From Prunus persica (taxonomy: Eukaryota > Streptophyta > Magnoliopsida > Rosales > Rosaceae), in contig NC_034013.1 of NCBI RefSeq assembly GCF_000346465.2, positions 16,985,624 to 17,049,623 of the forward strand: 64,000 nucleotides of DNA, written 5' to 3'. A program made the translations under genes and the position numbers. Each line of letters begins with the position of its first letter. Position 1 is the first letter of the stretch. The notes beneath the pieces were generated by a model that worked only from the letters and a program-made list of their open reading frames with translations, had not been told where the DNA came from and ran no database searches. Of the stretch, positions 35,031-48,448 are shown one piece after another.

Positions 35031-38000
35031 CCATTCCAACAACATTCTGGTGTACATGACCCAATGTGAAAGCTTATCCAATCTTTTCTTTCTACTTCAC
35101 TAGCTACTTTATGTTCCTTCTCAACTTTTTTGTTTTCATTGTGGGCAACTTTCTGAAGGAGTTGTGGATAATATTTTACCCAAAAAAAAAAAAAAAAAAA
35201 GGAGTTGTGGATAATACCTCTTTTTTTATTTCTTTTTTTAAGTACATGTTAGAGTATTTACAATGGACTCCCTAAAGTACTTCATTAATTAAAATTTTAG
35301 GTGGAATTGAGAAAACTCACTTACAACCATGCTCCCTATCCAGCTCCTAAAATAGGGAGATTTCTAGGAGCCTCTAAATTTGAAAAGAGAGAAGGAACTC
35401 TTAGTGACTCCCTATAATTAAATGCTTATATATTTAATATTATTTTAAGTATTTATTTAATGCAAACTATTTTTTATTGTTGCTTTTGTGTCTACACTTT
35501 ATTCAAAAATTGAATTAAAAATTATTAAAAACGTTTATGTCTTTTTAAACTAGAGAGTATGATTGGAGTTAAATTTATAGAAAGCTCCTAAAATATCATG
35601 TTAGTTAACATTAGAAGATAGTTAGGGCTAATCACGTTTCAAGATTGGGTGGACGGCCAGCAGTGGTGCAATTATTTCTTGCACTATAGCTAGCTAATAA
35701 TGGTTTAGACCAACCCAGAAGGAGTGTCATTTCTCAGATGCGCAGGGGTACTTTCTTCACCAGATTGGGTGTTTCCCACTTCTCCAATTGATCCAACCAC
35801 TCAATGACAAACTGTTATCCCATCACCAATGGGGTGTTACCAGGTGTAATTTGCTCATTCTTTCTAGGGTTTCTCAGGTACAGCAGTCATGATTTTCCTA
35901 GGGTTTCTCAGAGAGTAGGTCAACTTTTTCTTCTCATCTCTCTCCCACAGATTTTGGGACAGGAAATTCCTGAATAATAATTTATGGTTTCTTTTTTACT
36001 TTCTTTTTGGGTGTTGGTGGGGGATAATCTCATCGTGGTTTTGTAGATCTTAGTTTTTCTTACATTTTGTTTCTTCTCTCTGCTTCAACTTCCAAGAGAG
36101 AGAGCACGAAAGGTAAGTTCATGCTCAAGATAGTAGTTTCCATGAACAAATTTCAAGATCATTAATCTTTGGGTTTCTCTGGTATACTTGTTTCATGTAT
36201 AAGTTAAATTGGAAAGACGATCTTTCAACTCCTTTCTAGGGTTTTGGTTTGCCTCTTTCCACATTTAAAGCAAAAACAAAAAAGTAGATGTTGATGGAAG
36301 AGGTCTTGAGGCTGGAGCAATACTAATTGCTATGAACAGCTTCTGTACCTTGACTTCCATTATTATATCTCTTTCTCTTATAATCTCTTTCTGAAATATA
36401 CAAGATCCGGATTTGTGTGGCTTCGATCTATTCACCATGTTTTGTTTTGATACGTTTCTTTTTGTGGTCCTGCGCCTGCCTGTCTGCCTTTGTTTTGATA
36501 TTTAAGAGGGCTCAATCAGATCTAGTCAAGGTTGCAGGGTTGGGGTAACCTGCAGGAACTGGTCGCAAGGGCACCTGTACCTAAACAATAGAAAAGTAAA
36601 AGTAGGAATCAAAATTTAAGTTTCAGTACTACATGACTTTTGTTTCGTACCAATTACACATATATTTATGGGAACTGAATATACCTTTTTTTTTTCCTTC
36701 TTATAAATGAAATTAAAATATTCGATATATATGTGTATGTGTAGGTCTCTGCTTTGGTTGAAGAAAAATGAAAATGAACCCGAGGATCTAGGGTGTGATA
36801 TTTCTGGGATGTGCAGCAGGTACAATCGCACAATTACAATACGATAATGTTGCGAACAAAAGAAAATTGCAGTTGATTGCAACTTTTCAGTTATGAGTGA
36901 CCAAGACACTCTGATGCAAATTATTAGAGCACACTTACCTATTTGGAAAAAAGAAAAAGGTTTGTAATTAGCCAGTTTTTAGCCAGGTTCATGTCATCTT
37001 CATCATGAAAGATAAAAAAAAAATCACTTATATTGTGTCTTTTTCTTATCGCTCAGTTTGATAAGTTCAATAATGAGTGAGAAAGAGACCGTGAGAATAA
37101 AAATAAAAATATTCATTCAATGTCTGAGGACAAAAACGGAGATGGAAGAACTTAATCAACTGAGTTATATCTCACTATCTAAAAAAATATAGAATTAGAC
37201 AACAACAATAATGATAGCAAAAAGAAGACGATAATTCACGTGTCGCCTTGTTAACCCTTTCTTTGTTTTTCGGTTTCACTACATGATATATCATCCACAC
37301 CATTTCCTTTTTAGAAATTTTAACAGAAGACGAACGTTAAAATCCAGATGGGACGGCTATTCTTTCTTTAACCAATGAACCACCTTTTCTTCCTGGGACG
37401 ACACCATCATGTCCTGTAAAAGTAAATGGGAATAATTGAACGGGGGAAGAGAAAGAAAGAAAAAAACAAATTTCGTTTTTAAAAATGGATTAATTATGTA
37501 TTGTATACATTGCATTTACTAATGGTGTCTTGTTTGATCGAATAATCAGAGATTTGATTTTGAGTAAGCTGGTACATGATGGTGCCAAATATGATTGAAA
37601 TCGATTTCTTCTGATAAATTCAAATGGTATAATTTTTTTAGCAAAAAGGAGTAAGGGACAAGAGCAGCAACTAGGACGGAGGCCACCCTATCGCAATCCA
37701 CACCGATCGGGAACAATATGCTTATGGGAGCCAACAATTTCATATGTTGCCGTCATATCATTCTTACATAAAATTCAAGCCGCAATCTTATTCCATAATA
37801 TCCATACTCTTTTGGAAACGAGGAGGTGAGTTGAATCTATGCAATTATAAGTTAGGGATGTTTCTTTCTCTATTTCAATATTGGGCTTCATTTGATAGTA
37901 AAATTACTTGGTCCATATGATACGAATCCTACTAATGCGAAAAAATGTATACGAATTTAATTATAAGGAACGTAACGAACTTATTTTTGAGGATCTTTAT

Positions 38001-39477
38001 AGAGTCTCTCGGTCTAAATTAGTGTCTATTTAGCTTTTCTTGTTAGGTGTGGCTCGTCCCATGTACCGAATTTTTATAAACAAAAAAAGCTACATAGGCA
38101 AAACTACAAGCAAACAAGCAAGTCACATCAAAACTTTAGTTACCTAAAATCTCAAAATTAGCTGTGTTTCTTTTTCCTCACTTGAAATGGTTAAACGTAT
38201 TAATTTGCACTTTTACTATTTCCAAAGCCAATTAAGCAATTTACACTGAAAACTCAAACTCAAACGCAGATTTTAGATCTGCTATCCAAATAGACCCTTT
38301 TGAATCATCTCCTTTATAATTTTTATTATGTAAGTCACCTTCATTTTAATCTGCTCTTCACGAAACCAGGCACCTCCTAGAGATGAAGTGACTCTGGAAG
38401 GTATATATATTTAGTCCTCATCTGGCTATGAAATGCAGGTTATCTGTTGTCAATATTAAGATGAAACTAACTCAAAACAAGCATATCAATTAGCAGTTTG
38501 CTTATAATAGGATTGTAATTGAAAGATATAGGAGAGGAAATATTAGCCTGCAACCAAAGCAAGCATAAATATCTCCTTTCATATAACATAGGTTAGTTGA
38601 ATTATCAAAACATTGCCTGCCTGGATGGATGCTAAAAATCTGCACTCTCTTGTCCTAATAAATTACGATCGATCTTATAACCTCTTCGAGAACCGAATAA
38701 GTAAGATTTCCAAATGTTATAAAAACACTCCTAATTAATTCAAGATCCTTCCATCATATAAATGTAAGAAATCAGCTTCTATCATGAAACTACTACTTGT
38801 GTAAATAGAACTCTCATCAGAAATTATATTACCTATATTGCCCCCCCATTCAGCAATGATTTCACCATGGAAGTGAAGTGAAGTGAAGTGAAGGATCATT
38901 TGTCTGTTGATATATAATTCTCTCCTCATCAGGTCTCAATGGGCTTTTGGAAGCATGCAGGACTTGAAATTGGGAAGTACTAGTGGATCACTCAAGTGTC
39001 TATTCAATGATCGCTTCTAACAAGATAAGCTGATCAAATGCCTGAATTCATTGACTGGAATGCACTTAGGGAGTTAAACAGATACATGTATACATATATA
39101 CATAGTATATGGTTGAGAAGTGACCCTAACCCTTTTTTCAGACCTTATATATGTCTAAAATTATGAGGTGCCTAGAATGCTTAACCTATACCCCAAAACG
39201 ACATTGCTTGGATTCAAATATAGAGTCTCAACATAAAAAAACAGAAGCAAGGAGAGCTATTATTCAGAGTACGAGAACCGAAAGAAAGGGAACCAGGATA
39301 CTAAATTTCATTTACATATATTGTGGTTCAGAGGAAGATTACAATAAAGATACTTAATTTGCTATATTACATTATTCCAAACAGAAAGAAACGCAATACA
39401 CAATAACAATAAGCTAGTGATGAGAATGTTTTGAGGCGCTTGAAATTAAGATTAAAGATTGAAGAGAGAACTCCACG

Positions 39478-41108
39478 TTAGAATAGATTATGAGTATTGT
39501 TGTAGACCTCCCATGGTTTTCCAAGGAATTGGAAGTCTGCAAACTGATGGTGCTGCAAATTAAGAGTAGAAAATACTTATTAATGTGCCTTCCTTACTTA
39601 TCTTGGACATATTGTGTGTGTGTGATTATATATATGTGCACGTTTGTTCGAGTACCAGAGATCGAGTGCGTTATATACATACAAATGTCAGACATTTTAT
39701 TTGTGGTGAAAATAAATAAATAAAAATAATATATATATATATATCAGAATATTCAAAACTTGTTGTTGGAAGTTACCTCTTGGGAAATTCCAATGTTTTG
39801 ATGCAGAGAACTGAATATTGAAGGGGGGCTCCACTTTCCCATAATCACCAAAGGATCATGTGTAGTTCCATGATCAACAACCAAGTCTGGATGATCCCCT
39901 ACTTGGCAGCTGCTCATTGGTTCTTCAATCTCGTGATGAACCAGCCCCTCCAATGAATTGATGTTTATGTTGTTGTTGTTGTTGTGGCTTTGAGTCCCAG
40001 CTGATTCTTCCCCAGTTTCAAAGGGGCTCCAAGAACTCAATCGGCTCAGGTTTTCCTGATCACCTCTTTGCTTCTTAGATTGATCATCAACATCAACTAC
40101 TCTTTGGTGCGTCCGCTGCTTTTCTCTTGCTTTTTCCCTTGCCCTTGCCCTTGCCTTTTCTCTCGAAGCTTTTGAAAGAGGGTGAAATGCGGTCTTCCTT
40201 GACAATTGCCGGCGGGCAACCTTTCTCTCTTTGGCTGAAGGCTGGATCTCGCAGCTTCGTATTAGTTTATCATCACCATCATTTCCCCCATCAATATTAA
40301 TGTGAATGTTGGTGTTTGTTGCAGCCTCGTCTATGCCAGATATCACTTCGCATGACTCAGAAGTGGCAGGAGATGTGCTTTTGGTAGAGCTCATCATGTG
40401 TTTGCAGTCTCCTACTAGTTTCTTGATTTCAGGTGTGGCCTGAATGAGCAACCACTCAACTGTTTTGCTGGCCTTGTCAAAGTGCAGCGCGTCTTGCAAC
40501 CAGAAGAACTTGCGGGCAACTTCAAGAGACAATCTCATTCTGCGGTCCCTGAGGCCTCGGGCAGTATTAATCTTGCTGTGGCGGTCTCTCTTGCAAGACC
40601 TTCTTCTCGGGATCTGTGGCTGATCCATATTCATCATCTCGCCATGATTTTTGTTGGAATCCCAATCCACCATTTTAATATTGAGAGTAGTGGAAGTGGT
40701 GGTGGTCTGACGATGGTCATCGGCTAAGGTGTTGTTAGCAGCAACAGCTTCCCTCATAGTAGTAAGGGGTGGTGCTTGTGAGTCATGTAGCGGCATGTCA
40801 TGGACATGGTCATGGTGATGGTCATAGTGATGGTGTTGTTGGAAGAGTGAAACGTCGTCGTCTTCGAAAGGAGAGGGGATGTAGAAGAAAGACAAAGGAT
40901 GGTGATGAGGGCCTTCTTGTTGTTGTTGTTGTTCCTCTTCTTCTTCTTGTTTGGAATTGGGATTGGGATGAAGGGAATTGGGGTTTAATGTAGTGATTTC
41001 ATGGAGAAAAGGCCGGCTGTGGAAAAAGGATTGGTCGACATGAGAATAAGACACGGGTAATTCGTTGCCAGTATTGTTGAGATTATTGTTTGAGTTTGAG
41101 GGAAACAT
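39478..41108 (-). CDS. TCP transcription factor, CYC/TB1 class (BRANCHED/TCP12-18-like)
   Basis: Two exons, 39777-41108 and 39478-39552, give 468 residues and a TAA stop. The basic helix-loop-helix-like TCP domain lies at about residues 172-230 ([19 protein letters not shown], then SKTVEWLL). An arginine-rich R domain lies at about 313-333 ([16 protein letters not shown]). Together they place it in the class II CYC/TB1 group, which represses axillary bud growth or shapes flower symmetry. The N-terminal part is rich in Asn, Gln and His runs. The tiny second exon encodes [19 protein letters not shown], matching the conserved C-terminal end of TB1/BRC proteins. Without that splice the first exon would read on to an alternative seven-residue tail. 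Class is firm; exact orthology (TCP12, TCP18 or TCP1) is not settled. Confidence 0.9.
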
Positions 41109-41741
41109 TATATCCCCTCTCTTAGCTTGTTGGGGTTGCTTTCAAGAGTTTCAATGAAATAGCACCAAGCGATTAACCCTAGTTACCTAAGAGCAGCTAG
41201 TACAATTAGTACTGTTGGGGGGGAGGGGATGTTGGTCTAGTGATGGTGAGGCTTGAACTTTGAGAACGACTTGATGATGAGCTGAGCCATTGAATGAGTT
41301 GAGCTAAAGATGTTCAATTTCATGCACCTCCACACCGGCCTTTTTGAATGCACTTGCTTTCACCTAGCTAGCGGCTACCTCTTTGTCTGCAAGAGCAGGA
41401 CGACTTGAGAAAGACAGCCATGTTTTACTGTTTTTACGGCCAGCTGAGCTTATAGCTTGAGAAAGACAGCTACCTGCTCATATCTATAAACACACATTAA
41501 TTCATAGATATTAGACAGTATATACAGTTGTTTATGTGTATGTATCTGTGCACCTTTATTTATGTGTATTTATTTGGTGTCTTTGTGTGTGTGCGCGCGC
41601 GAGAGAGAGCTAGCTAGAAAAAAGAGAGATATATACACAGAGATCGTACATTTACCATCGATCATCATCGTTGGGGACACAGGGAGGTTGAGAAAGACAG
41701 CACAGCAACACTATACCATATGTCCATGCTTTGCAGGTTGA

Positions 41742-41743
<2 letters not shown>

Positions 41744-41771
<28 letters not shown>
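41744..41771. repeat. GA microsatellite in the TCP upstream region
   Basis: About 28 bases of GA repeat, some 640 bases before the TCP start codon. On the TCP sense strand it is a CT run. Confidence 0.93.
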
Positions 41772-41772
<1 letters not shown>

Positions 41773-42048
41773 AAAGAAAGAAGGAGGATGGTAAAGAATC
41801 AAAGGAGGTAGGGGGGCAATTTATTGCCGAGACAAAGGAGCTATCTTTTTCTTAATCTTTACATCATCTTTTCATCAAAAAGTTGGCTCTACACTTTAGA
41901 GATGATCACTGATATATTGTGGGAAGTGAGTGGATAGGAAAACACCTAGTATTTGCACCACTTCACGTGCTGTGCAGGTGGCCCGATTCAGATCATCTAC
42001 ACAACACAATTATATTCCCCATTAACTTCAATATGTAACCAAGCCTGC

Positions 42049-42052
<4 letters not shown>

Positions 42053-42087
<35 letters not shown>
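42053..42087. repeat. CT microsatellite
   Basis: About 35 bases of CT repeat in the spacer upstream of the TCP gene. Confidence 0.93.
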
Positions 42088-42090
<3 letters not shown>

Positions 42091-42703
42091 AAATTATATA
42101 ACCAAACTTGCAATATTGCATGGAATCCACAGTCCACAGTCAAGAGCTAGCTAGAGTGGGCTGTGTGTTTTGTTTTAAGAAGATTCAACGTACACAGTAC
42201 TTACTAACATTACCGTGATCTTCTTTCTTTATATGAATATTCCTTCCTCTAATAGTCGTCTTGAGTTTCAATCAATTTAGACAGTTAATTTGAATCATAT
42301 ATATCATCATACCATATATTCAAGAATTGTCACATTAGTTTTCACTAGTTAAGGGAAAGAAAAGAAAAGAAACTGAGACATTAACGTTGTAAAACATGAA
42401 AAGTCAAACAACATATATATATCAAAAGGTAAACAAAAGATAAAATATCTTGCTCCAAGTTTTGCTAGCTAGCTTTTGTGTTGTGTTCTTTCTTTTGTGT
42501 TTTTGCTATGGGCTAAGACATAATGACAACCAATATGTTGAACCTCTCCACGTGGCTTTGTCTAACCCTAGGAAAGGAAGGACAATTATTTCACTCAAAG
42601 GGGCATACAACTGTGAGGCCTGCCCTCTCATCTCATAGGGCAAAACACTCCTTTGACTGGGGCATCTCTCAATTAATGTCGCTGTCACCAAAAGGGAGAA
42701 GAC

Positions 42704-42708
<5 letters not shown>

Positions 42709-42739
<31 letters not shown>
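42709..42739. repeat. CT microsatellite
   Basis: About 30 bases of CT repeat, with further CT-rich sequence at 42830-42858. Confidence 0.92.
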
Positions 42740-42741
<2 letters not shown>

Positions 42742-43126
42742 GTAAGAATGTTGTTGGGTTGGGTTCCCTCTCCCATCCCATGCGTGTTCTTATCGGTTTA
42801 GCTTTTTTACGAAATGAGAGCTCAAAAGCTCTCTCTCTCTTTCTCACTCTCTCTCATTCTCAAGAAAAGAGTTGCTTATGCTTGTACTTGCCACTGCCCT
42901 GTACCAAGACCTTCTTACAGCACCAGCCAATGAGCAATTGCCACTAAAAAAACACCCATCTCATCAAAAGCTTATTACATGAAAATGGCAATAGTCCTTT
43001 CGACAATTGAAAGCGAGCCCTCTTTGCATCTACACATATATTCGATCCCTTTCTTTCTCAAATTTTATTTCCATTTATACATGCCGTTCTTCTCTCCTCC
43101 ACTTATATATAAACCACCTCTATCTG

Positions 43127-43132
43127 TCTCTG

Positions 43133-43164
<32 letters not shown>

Positions 43165-43173
43165 TCTCTCTCT
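43127..43173. repeat. CT microsatellite with one TG break
   Basis: Two CT runs separated by TGT, about 46 bases together. Confidence 0.92.
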
Positions 43174-45356
43174 AGAGTATATATATAGGCGCCTGACCTC
43201 TTTAGACTGGCATAATTACAAGGACCACATGATGTATAAGCCAGTGCCATGGGGTTGTTCTGAGGTTGCTTTCAAGGAGGAGATAACTATGAAATTGTAA
43301 AGGGTGATGCGTGTACCCATATCATAGAATAGAGTGGGTGATAATGAAAGCGTACGATAAAACCCTAAAAAGTCATGGTTACATTACATTGGTTACTAGT
43401 CTAAGTGCTTTCATTTCCTTGCGGGCGAGTTCTCTGCCTGTCTGTACCACCATGTTCAAATTTGTGGTTCAAACTTTAGCTTTCATTACATGACATATAT
43501 CATATATGTCATATGGTTTCCTTTCGGTTTCACTACTATTCTTCATCCCCCCTGTTTTTCCCACTACATTCATTTGGACTCTATATATCTCTATGTGAAT
43601 CTCTCATCGATCCCATCATATCATCATGTGAGCAGTGTTTTAGGGGATGCACCATTTTCCACACCTAGGAAGGAATTTTTCAGACAAGTTTCTTTTTCAG
43701 TGCCCATTTCTGGTAATTACAATTTCATAATTGCTCTACCTTATTTAACTTCTGTCTCTTTACTTGTCCGGAATTTCTTTAATTGATCTTTGACTAATGT
43801 TTTGTGTGCTAAAAATATCTTCCTATCTAGTCCTATAGTTCATCATTTTCAACTCAATAGTATTCAGTAATGCTTCTATCACCAACAAATCCACATACAC
43901 GACGGCAATACCTTTACAAGCGATATTGAAGGAGGGGGGGAATCAAACTTTAGACCTCAAGCGCATGCAAAGATAAATGTTCTTAACTATTTGTGCTACA
44001 ATCCCCTTTTGCTTTATCATCTTTTTATTTTATTTTATGATGCAATAACCATGTGATGCATATATTATTAACTTGGAGACATATATACATATATGGAATG
44101 GAAGGACTACTATTAATGTAGCAATTAACTTATAAATGAAGCTGATTACATGAGCCAAACAAGGAATTATGCATCTGACCCGCAAGTCTCTGATTGCTGA
44201 CACGACCACTTTTGTGGAGGCATGCGCGCTAGCTATAGCTAGATTCTATGGGCGATGCGATGCGGTGCTGTACGTACCTTTATGGTTCCTGTGCGCAAAG
44301 TTTTGATTTTCTTCTTCATTCAAATCAAATGTTTTTATTTCTCATTTTTGAAAAGCCCAACTTGGCCCAAAACATTTGAGATTCATTTTCCTAGCTAGTA
44401 GCTACATCAAAACAAAGCATCTAGCTAGGTTTCTGCATTATGCACATCAATTTATATGACCCTTTGTTTTCTTTTCTTTCGTGCTAACTGCTAAGTAAGA
44501 AGTTCCTTGTGGTGATTTGATTTGATGCTTCGAACCCATCGAATAACTTATTGTGATGCTGCCAAGGAGATATACACACTGATTAAGATTGAGAAAATTC
44601 CGATTTTAGGTTTGCAGAGAAGACTTTAGCTATATTATTATTATGTCGTATTGCCTTTGTTCTTAAGTGTGTAAAAAGATGGAAATGTCCTCAACAGAGC
44701 TGAAATAGATGGTGCAATTAATGGTCTCAGCCCTACTTTCTATCTCGACACGTTTCAGCAAAATTAGGCATTTTTTTTTTTTAATAAAAAAACACTCTGG
44801 ATAAGAAAATTATGAAAAGGTACATGTCTGCTCTCAGTACTATTTGATGTATAATTTCTTGTTTGCTCTTAAAGAAGACAGTTTTCTGCATGTTTTTATT
44901 AACATTGTCTTTTCCTTTGTTTCTTTGTGTTCTGATACGATTCCTGAAGAATAGGACAACTTCTTATTAGATGGATACAACAAGATGTAATTAACTATTT
45001 TGAGTAGCCATTCAGAAAGGTTAGGTATATGTATATATAGATATATAGATAGATATATATATATATCCCACTTTATATGAGATATTCTGCGCCACAAATA
45101 TTAACCTATTAATTAAAAAGTTGAACTACTTTATAAGTCTACCAACTTAGAAGACTATTTTAGAATATAAATTAGTTAAGCAGACTTCTTCAGCTTACAA
45201 ATTTGTATTATTTTTCGGATATAATTATGTGTGTAAAGTATAATTTTGGGACAAACAAGGACGATGACTGACAGCACCATCTCTCTTTGGATAAGCTCTT
45301 GATTTTATGTGAAGCTTGAATTAGGGATATGAGGGACTTGCATGTGAGGCTGCATT

Positions 45357-45361
<5 letters not shown>

Positions 45362-45390
<29 letters not shown>
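45362..45390. repeat. CT microsatellite
   Basis: About 29 bases of CT repeat in the spacer upstream of MSH2. Confidence 0.93.
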
Positions 45391-45392
<2 letters not shown>

Positions 45393-46462
45393 CAGTTGGG
45401 TTGGGTAGTTACAGTTTACGGTTTTTACTAAAAAAAACAAATTTAATATAAGCGATAATGGGAAGTGGGGAATTAAACTTAATTAGGACCTTAGGTGCAT
45501 AAGTAAATGCTCTTAACAACTTGAGTTACAAGTCCATTGTAATTACAAGCCTTCCCTACCTCCTCCCCTCTCCTTCCATCCCTTCTTTTCTCCTTCCCTC
45601 TCTTTTCCTTCAAGATTGTTAGTTTATTTTGTGATGTAGAAGCATTGGCCGTGAAACGATGTTGTTGCCATGATATAGTCACCGTATCTTGGGCCACGTA
45701 CACAATGAGTTGGCTCCCTTCTACATAGTTTGGAGCTCTAAAGAGGGGGAAGATATCTTGTTGTGTTAGGTTCGGGTTTAGCCACTGTGGGACTATGAGT
45801 TTAGCCGGTATGGCACGATGATTTTCTTTGAGTTGCCCAGAAGATGTGGAGTGGTGATCCTATTTCTTAGTTTTGTTTTAGACTAATAATTTTCAAAAAC
45901 TATTTAGGGGTTTTGTAGTGATTTGTTTTCTATTTAGGATTTTTATTTCTTTTTAGCTTTTAGCTTTTGATAAGGATTTTTCGTTTTTGCCGTTGCTCGA
46001 CGGATTTGGGATTTAGTCATTGTTTGGATTGTGCATGATTCTCTTCAGATCAATTCAACATGTTGTTGTGTTTGGTCACTAAAAAAGATTTACCTATATT
46101 CGACATATAATTGCTTTGTACTTTTATTTGCTCATCAATATTTTACTATTGCTTATTTTCTAAAAATAAATAAATTAGATATATAATTTCGTGTAAGAAA
46201 TATTTGTGATTAAATGCATTTATATTATGGATTCTGAGTTCAAATCCCCCTTCCCATAATTTAAATTAAATTAAAGTAGAATATCATTTTAATTTCCATA
46301 AATTAAAAAAAAAAACACCCCTCTCATCATTTGGTATTCAGAAGAAATATATCATGGGCTTGGATCTAGAAATCTCTCGGCCTTCTTGGCTCGGCCCAAG
46401 AAGTCCAACTAATATCCGAATATCCCAAGCGACCCTCCAAAATCCCGCTACCCCTCATCCCT

Positions 46463-46470
46463 TTTCCCGC
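46463..46470 (+). promoter_or_regulatory. E2F-binding consensus in the MSH2 promoter
   Basis: TTTCCCGC fits the E2F consensus TTTSSCGC and lies about 104 bases before the MSH2 start codon. GGCCCAA (site II type) lies a little further upstream at about 46392. Both are typical of genes expressed in dividing cells, which suits a replication-linked repair gene. Confidence 0.6.
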
Positions 46471-46573
46471 CAATCCCCGACCCCATTTATGTTCATTTCG
46501 TTTGTGTATAATGTAAATCCACTTTTCCTTTTCCGCCTCAGAGACAAGACAACCCCCTAACGCCAAATCGGCA

Positions 46574-48394
46574 ATGGATGCCAATTTTGAGGATCAGAGC
46601 AAGCTTCCTGAGCTCAAATTAGGTAAGCCAGGCAGAAACCCTAGCTTTGCATTTTGACTAATTACTTTTATCATATGTATTATTAGTTTCGTTTTTGAAT
46701 ATGCATATATTGTTTCACTGAACTTGTTGCACTTTTTGTTAGATGCCAAGCAATCTCAAGGGTTTCTCTCATTTTTCAAAACCCTCCCCCATGTGAGTAT
46801 TCTATTTCTGGCCCCTATGGGTGTGTCGCTCTGGTAGTGTTGGGTTCGGATTGTGAAATTTAATGGAAAACCCTAGTTGTCTGTTTAACTGCTTGGAAAT
46901 GAAAGGTAAAGTGAAAAAACTACAAAATTGTCTAATTGTTTTAAAGAAGTTAGCTAGAGATGGCAATGAACTTAAGATTTAGTTATTATTCTCGTTGCAT
47001 TTTCTTTGCGATTAAAGACCTATATTCTAAATATTTGGGTTTTCTCTGCTTCTGTTGCAGGACCCAAGACCTATCCGATTGTTTGATCGTCGGGTCAGTT
47101 TTGTATTCAAAGTCTCTTTAATGCATCCCCTTCTTTCGTCCGTCCAACCCCCCCTTCCTCTCTCTCTTCTCTCTACTGAGTGGTACAGTAATTATGTTCC
47201 TGAATTTTCACCATTGCATATGTCTTGTTATCGCAGGACTACTATACTGCCCATGGTGAAAATGCTACTTTCATTGCAAAGACCTACTATCGTACCACTA
47301 CTGCTTTGCGGCAGTTGGGTAGCGGATTGGATGGCTTATCCAGTGTCAGCGTTAGTAAAAACATGTTTGAGACAATTGCCCGTGATCTACTACTGGAAAG
47401 AACAGACCACACTCTTGAGATTTATGAGGGTAGTGGCTCAAGTTGGAGGCTGGTGAAAAGTGGAACCCCTGGAAATCTCGGCAGTTTTGAAGATGTTTTG
47501 TTTGCCAACAATGATATGCAGGATACCCCAGTGGTTGTTGCACTATTACCTAACTTTCGTGAAAATGGTTGCACAGTTGGGTTAGGATATGTTGATCTAA
47601 CTAAACGAGTACTTGGATTAGCTGAATTTCTTGATGATAGCCACTTTACAAATGTGGAATCAGCTCTAGTCGCACTTGGTTGCAAGGAATGCCTTCTGCC
47701 CCTAGAGAGTGGCAAAACAAGTGAAATTAGAACATTGCATGATGCATTGAATAGATGTGGTGTGATGTTAACTGAGAGGAAGAAGGCTGAATTTAAGATG
47801 AGAGATTTGGTTCAGGATCTCAGTCGGCTTGTCAAAGGCTCTATTGAACCAGTTCGAGATTTAGTTTCAGGGTTTGAGTTTGCAGCTGGAGCTTTGGGGG
47901 CATTGCTCTCTTATGCAGAGTTACTTGGTGATGAGAGCAATTATGGAAATTATAGTATTCAAAGATATAATCTAGACAGCTATATGAGGTTAGATTCTGC
48001 GGCAATGAGGGCACTTAATGTCCTGGAAAGCAAAACTGATGCAAACAAAAATTTCAGTTTGTTTGGTCTTATGAATAGAACTTGTACTGCTGGAATGGGT
48101 AAACGATTACTGCACATGTGGTTAAAACAGCCTTTATTAGATGTAGATGAAATCAATTCGAGGCTAGATTTGGTACAAGCATTTGTGGAGGATCCTGCAC
48201 TTCGCCAAGATTTGAGGCAGCATCTGAAAAGAATCTCAGACATCGAGCGACTGATGCACAATCTTGAGAAGAAAAGAGCTGGTTTGCAGCATATTGTAAA
48301 ACTTTATCAGGTACAATCTATTACAGTTTCATTGTTTGTTTTTGCTAGACACGCAGCCGAAAGAGAACCATTTCCTTTATCTTCTTCTTCTTCT

Positions 48395-48448
<54 letters not shown>

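Larger units (their letters stand above)
29959..39477. other. Gene-poor spacer of about 9.5 kb
   Basis: This holds the TAF2 3' region, short tandem repeats and AT-rich sequence. No supported protein-coding gene was found: open frames are short and without family features. Three places deserve note: a heptamer array with TATA box at 31759-31826, a donor-like site at 32343-32350 after transcript-like sequence, and another donor-like site at 36113-36120. Beyond these nothing was recognised. Confidence 0.55.
41109..46573. other. Microsatellite-rich spacer upstream of TCP and MSH2
   Basis: The TCP promoter lies at the left end and the MSH2 promoter at the right. Between them are several CT/GA runs (41744-41771, 42053-42087, 42709-42739, 43127-43172, 45362-45390) and AT-rich sequence with TATA-type runs. 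No coding frame with family features was found, and no transposon ends were recognised. Confidence 0.55.

Noticed and set aside
35245..35640. Possible MITE starting GAGTATTTACAATGGACTCC
   Set aside because: The left end looks like common plant MITE ends, but no inverted partner or target duplication was found downstream.
36080..36110. Resemblance to microRNA535 (GAGAGAGAGCACG)
   Set aside because: Only about 13 low-complexity bases match and no pairing star strand is visible nearby.
45546..45600. Resemblance to microRNA482 (CTTCCCTACCTCCTCCC)
   Set aside because: The stretch is pyrimidine-rich low-complexity sequence with no hairpin partner seen.
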